Source: Rhizoctonia solani
Lineage: Eukaryota; Basidiomycota; Agaricomycetes; Cantharellales; Ceratobasidiaceae
Direction of reading: 5' to 3'
DNA length: 64,000 bases
NCBI RefSeq assembly: GCF_016906535.1
Contig: NC_057370.1
Coordinates: 2,232,001 to 2,296,000, forward strand
Part shown: piece after piece, positions 61,195 to 64,000 of the stretch
How the letters are laid out: every line of letters begins with the position of its first letter
Position numbering within the stretch: the first letter of the stretch is position 1
Position numbers and translations under genes: made by a program
The notes under the pieces: generated by a model
Told to the model about the DNA's origin: nothing
The model's database searches: none
The model's input: the letters and a program-made list of their open reading frames with translations, nothing else

Positions 61195-63141
61195 CTATTT
61201 CCTCGCGTATGGCTGGTATCTTGAAATAGAATTCCTCGACTCGCGTTTTTGTCCTCCCGGTCCAGGTGCAACAGGGCTGTCGGGTCCCCGAGACATGCTC
61301 ATAGCACTCATTGGTGGACTCTGTACAGTTGCCATTGAAGGTGCTACGCTTGGTGGACGTGGCTCAACACTACTTGGTGGTGGTGGGTAGTATCCTTGGT
61401 TGGAGTGCTGGCTATAAACTGGGGAAGCTACGACCGGATGAGGTGTTACTGGGCTATCCCCCGTCGATGTGGGCCAAACGTTTAACCGTGCGTCTTCACC
61501 ACCGGTGATAAGCATTTGAGACTAAAGGTGGACCCACGCAGCGGAGAGTTAGTATGAGGTCTCGGCGGAGCTAATAAACACGGAGGCTTACCTCCGGGTC
61601 CCAAGTACACGTTCGCACAACGCCAGTGTGTCCGCCTGCTAGGACTCGATCAAGCCTCCAGGAAAGTGTATCCTGCACAGAAATGAGACCAATATCGCCC
61701 CTATTCGGCAGGTAAAGAGTGTTAACAAATAGCACTTGCTCTGGGAAGTATAACATACTTATTATTCCCACACCACAGCCCAAGCGCATTAGTGCTCCAC
61801 GGAACAGTATGAGTGTACCCAAACCACTGCGCATTTATCAGGTAATCCGACTCCCAAGTTCCAGGAATCTTTGTTCTTCTCAGGTCACCATAATCATGTT
61901 CAATCCCGAGCTAAAGGGCGAACTGATATTAGCACGAATGAAATCATCTTCTGACCAAAGACTAACCTCCTCGCTCCAAACACTCAAAGTTTGCATGTCA
62001 CTAGCCGCCCATATTTTGAAGTTCATCTGGTCGTTGGCAAGAATTTCCTCGCGACGAACAGTCCATCCAACACGTGCTATGCTAGTGTTCCAGTTACCGA
62101 CTGACAGCACTGCCTCATCCTCGTTCGGCTCGTCCGCTGAAGTGACTGTAAGAAGACCATCGGCGCTGGAGCTTAAGAGCAATCCCCCAGGACTGCCATT
62201 GCCGAGGATCGGATGGAATTCGAGTTGTGTTATGTCGTCGGAATGAGTGCTAGTGTGTATCCATTTTGGAGTGGTAGGATTTCGTACATCCCAGAAGATG
62301 ATGGGGGCGTCCAACTCTAAATGATTTGTGATGTAAGGAGGTGATAGGCAGAAGTGTGTAGAGTGTACTTGCCTGCTTCACTAGGGACTGGCGCTTGTGG
62401 GTCCACTCCGAGCTCGGCCCCCGCGGCTATAGTCCATCCATCAGGGGAGACGGCAAAGGATGAGAGTGGCCGATTCTGTCCAGTAGCTATTTAATGGATT
62501 ACGAAAGGGCGATATGATAGGAAGGGCAGGCACGAGGCGAAAGAAAAGGCTTGAATTGAGTGACACGGTTCAAGTGGGCTTAAGTCTCACGCCAGCTTAT
62601 GGGGTGATCAAATGAGCCAAAAGACAACTAACCTGTAAATGCACCAGCACCTCCTTGCCGTTCATCCCAGATCCTAATAAACGCCAGGTAGGTTAATGGC
62701 TCGGCCACGGACTTGACGAATTCACACACCTGATTCTGCCGTCCTTGCCAGAGCTGATCAATCCTCGTCGGGTCGTGCCGGCCAAGACATCAACGCTTTT
62801 CATTGAAGTTATTCCATCTGTATGACCACTCAGAGTACGAATCGCTGCCAGTGTATTCTTGTCAAAAAGCATAATGTTATTTTGTGGGGAAGAAAAAGAA
62901 GCTGAAACATCAAAGATGGGATGAGTTCGGAGTCTTGTTCGGTCGCTGACATATACTGACCTGCAAAAGATTGGTTCAAGCATGCAGAATGCAATACGTA
63001 TGGCATAGAAGGTGCCTGGGTAGATGCGGTTGGACGGGAAGGTGGCAGTGAAGCCATCATAGAATCCGACAGGTAGAGAGCAGCGGGATCTGGTCCCGGG
63101 TAGCGGTCGATCATCTCGACGTAGGATGAATCGTCGTCCAT
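61195..63141 (-). CDS. WD-repeat protein, WDR89-like
   Basis: Exons 62961-63141, 62730-62901, 62633-62673, 62373-62486, 61967-62316, 61759-61910, 61592-61700 and 61195-61521 give 481 aa. WD-like units are visible: NIMLFDKNTLAAIRTLSGHTDGI, ISSGKDGRIRIWDERQGG, PIIFWDVRNPTTPKWIHT, SHSDDITQLEFHP, LLLSSSADGLLTVTS and GGHTGVVRTCTWDPESQMLITGGEDARLNVW. The order and the C-terminal GGEDARLNVW resemble WDR89. The last ~80 residues are a Pro/Ser-rich extension. The molecular role of this family is not known; a beta-propeller scaffold is expected. Intron 62317-62372 starts GCAAGT (GC-AG), because the nearby GT would break the frame before LDAPIIFW. Confidence 0.88.
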
Positions 63142-64000
63142 TGTTTTTTGTTGTGTGCCCGATTTGTTGTGTGAAGAGAAAAAGTCTATTCAATGAAAAG
63201 CGCGTGCGGAACCAATGACTGTGGGAAATTGCCGGTATTGCTGCTGGAGCTGGGGAACAAGGAAAACTTTTGGCAAGTGTAGCGTTGGAGGGGTGAAGAT
63301 GTCTGCGTGTGGCCAGGGCGGCTATTAAAGGGTTGAGAGAGCACGAGGTTTATTGGGTATTATTTGGGCTTGATGATGTTGTGTTGACGCCACGGTGACG
63401 CTTCCTATGGGTGAGGCATCGCAGCAGTAACAGTTATACTCTGTTGGGCAGGTGTGGGTTGATGACCTGGCTGAAGTTGTAGAATAGATCATGGATGATC
63501 TTAGAACATACAGCTTATACAGTAGACATCTGAGACTCAGGTTGAATCAGAAATTGTCAAAGGAGTGAGGGCCCCTGCATATAAGGGCCCCAGGGAACAC
63601 AGGAAAGTACTGTACCACGAATCGGCTGTATCTCTGGCCGGCTGGTTGCGTCGGGTTCCCTCCTGTCTTGGTACCGGATGACACGCGCACGTGTATGCGC
63701 CCGCACACAGCCCACCACACGAGACGCAGAGGACAATAGACCAACATAAAGATGATACACTGTGACCACGCGAGACCCCGGACACTGACAAGGGCTCAAC
63801 TGCTTAGTAATTGAGGCGCTTACCCCCGTTCCTGGGTCTAGGTCGCGTTCAGAGGGGATCAGCGCAGTTTGTTCTTTTCTTTCCCGACGACCGCGCAGGC
63901 ACATCGCGACTCGCCGTCTTGGACGCTTACTCTATTTTCTGCTTACAACAATCTACGCTCCACACATACACACGCCCGTCGGCACCACATTCATTGTATC
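63142..64000. other. Window end, promoter-like
   Basis: No gene is supported. The stretch holds the WD-repeat promoter near 63142-63350 and, at the right edge (about 63860-64000), C/T- and CA-rich sequence like a fungal 5' leader. A gene starting just outside the window is plausible. Confidence 0.45.

Overview
The window is nuclear DNA from a filamentous basidiomycete. The genes are split by very many short introns (mostly 43-80 bp, about 146 modelled here) with GT/GC...AG borders, and genes sit close together on both strands. The gene families are typically fungal: SVP26, velvet VelB, TIP41, BSP peptidase, RTC3/SBDS-like, F-box. Style and content fit an Agaricomycete and would suit Rhizoctonia/Cantharellales, but the species cannot be proved from sequence alone. 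Gene models were built by reading across exons, matching intron phases and checking that exon sums divide by three.

Layout. 1-1085: 3' end of an unrecognised nuclear-type gene. 1.7-4.0 kb: a protein with TWO homeodomains, each split by an intron, one of them through a 13-nt micro-exon. 4.5-7.9 kb: a 1005-aa Ser/Arg-rich, poly-Q protein. 8.4-9.8 kb: SVP26/TEX261 ER-Golgi adaptor. 10.0-10.6 kb: SF3B6 (p14). 10.6-15.2 kb: a gene-poor island. 15.2-25.4 kb: BSP-type metallopeptidase, prefoldin 2, complex I NDUFS8, a 23-exon synaptojanin-like phosphatase and SF3A3. 25.7-29.9 kb: eIF4A3/FAL1, TLS1/C9orf78 and CHMP1/DID2. 30.3-36.9 kb: an acidic/basic nuclear-type protein, a frame-broken USP and an F-box pseudogene. 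36.9-39.0 kb: a second gene-poor stretch. 39.0-46.8 kb: a YheT/EHT1-type hydrolase, the lipin phosphatase PAH1 and the ArfGAP GCS1. 47.8-53.5 kb: VelB and a 1139-aa mitochondrial-type PPR protein. 54.0-63.1 kb: RTC3-like, MLH3, RRS1, TIP41 and a WDR89-like WD-repeat protein. The right end is promoter-like.

Functional themes. Four RNA-processing genes (SF3B6, SF3A3, eIF4A3, TLS1) lie within 19 kb, and SF3A3/eIF4A3 share a 243-bp divergent promoter. Two lipid enzymes (hydrolase, PAH1) are in tandem. Several pairs share divergent promoters of about 170-245 bp.

Most notable signals: the double-homeodomain gene with a 9-bp inverted repeat of TAATTA cores just upstream of its start; seven GC-AG introns (about 5 percent) and eleven AAG 3' splice sites; several 10-16 nt micro-exons; a paired E-box inverted repeat in a divergent promoter; a triplicated VEVVxP motif; and four single-base frame breaks, all in homopolymer runs, that may be sequencing errors.
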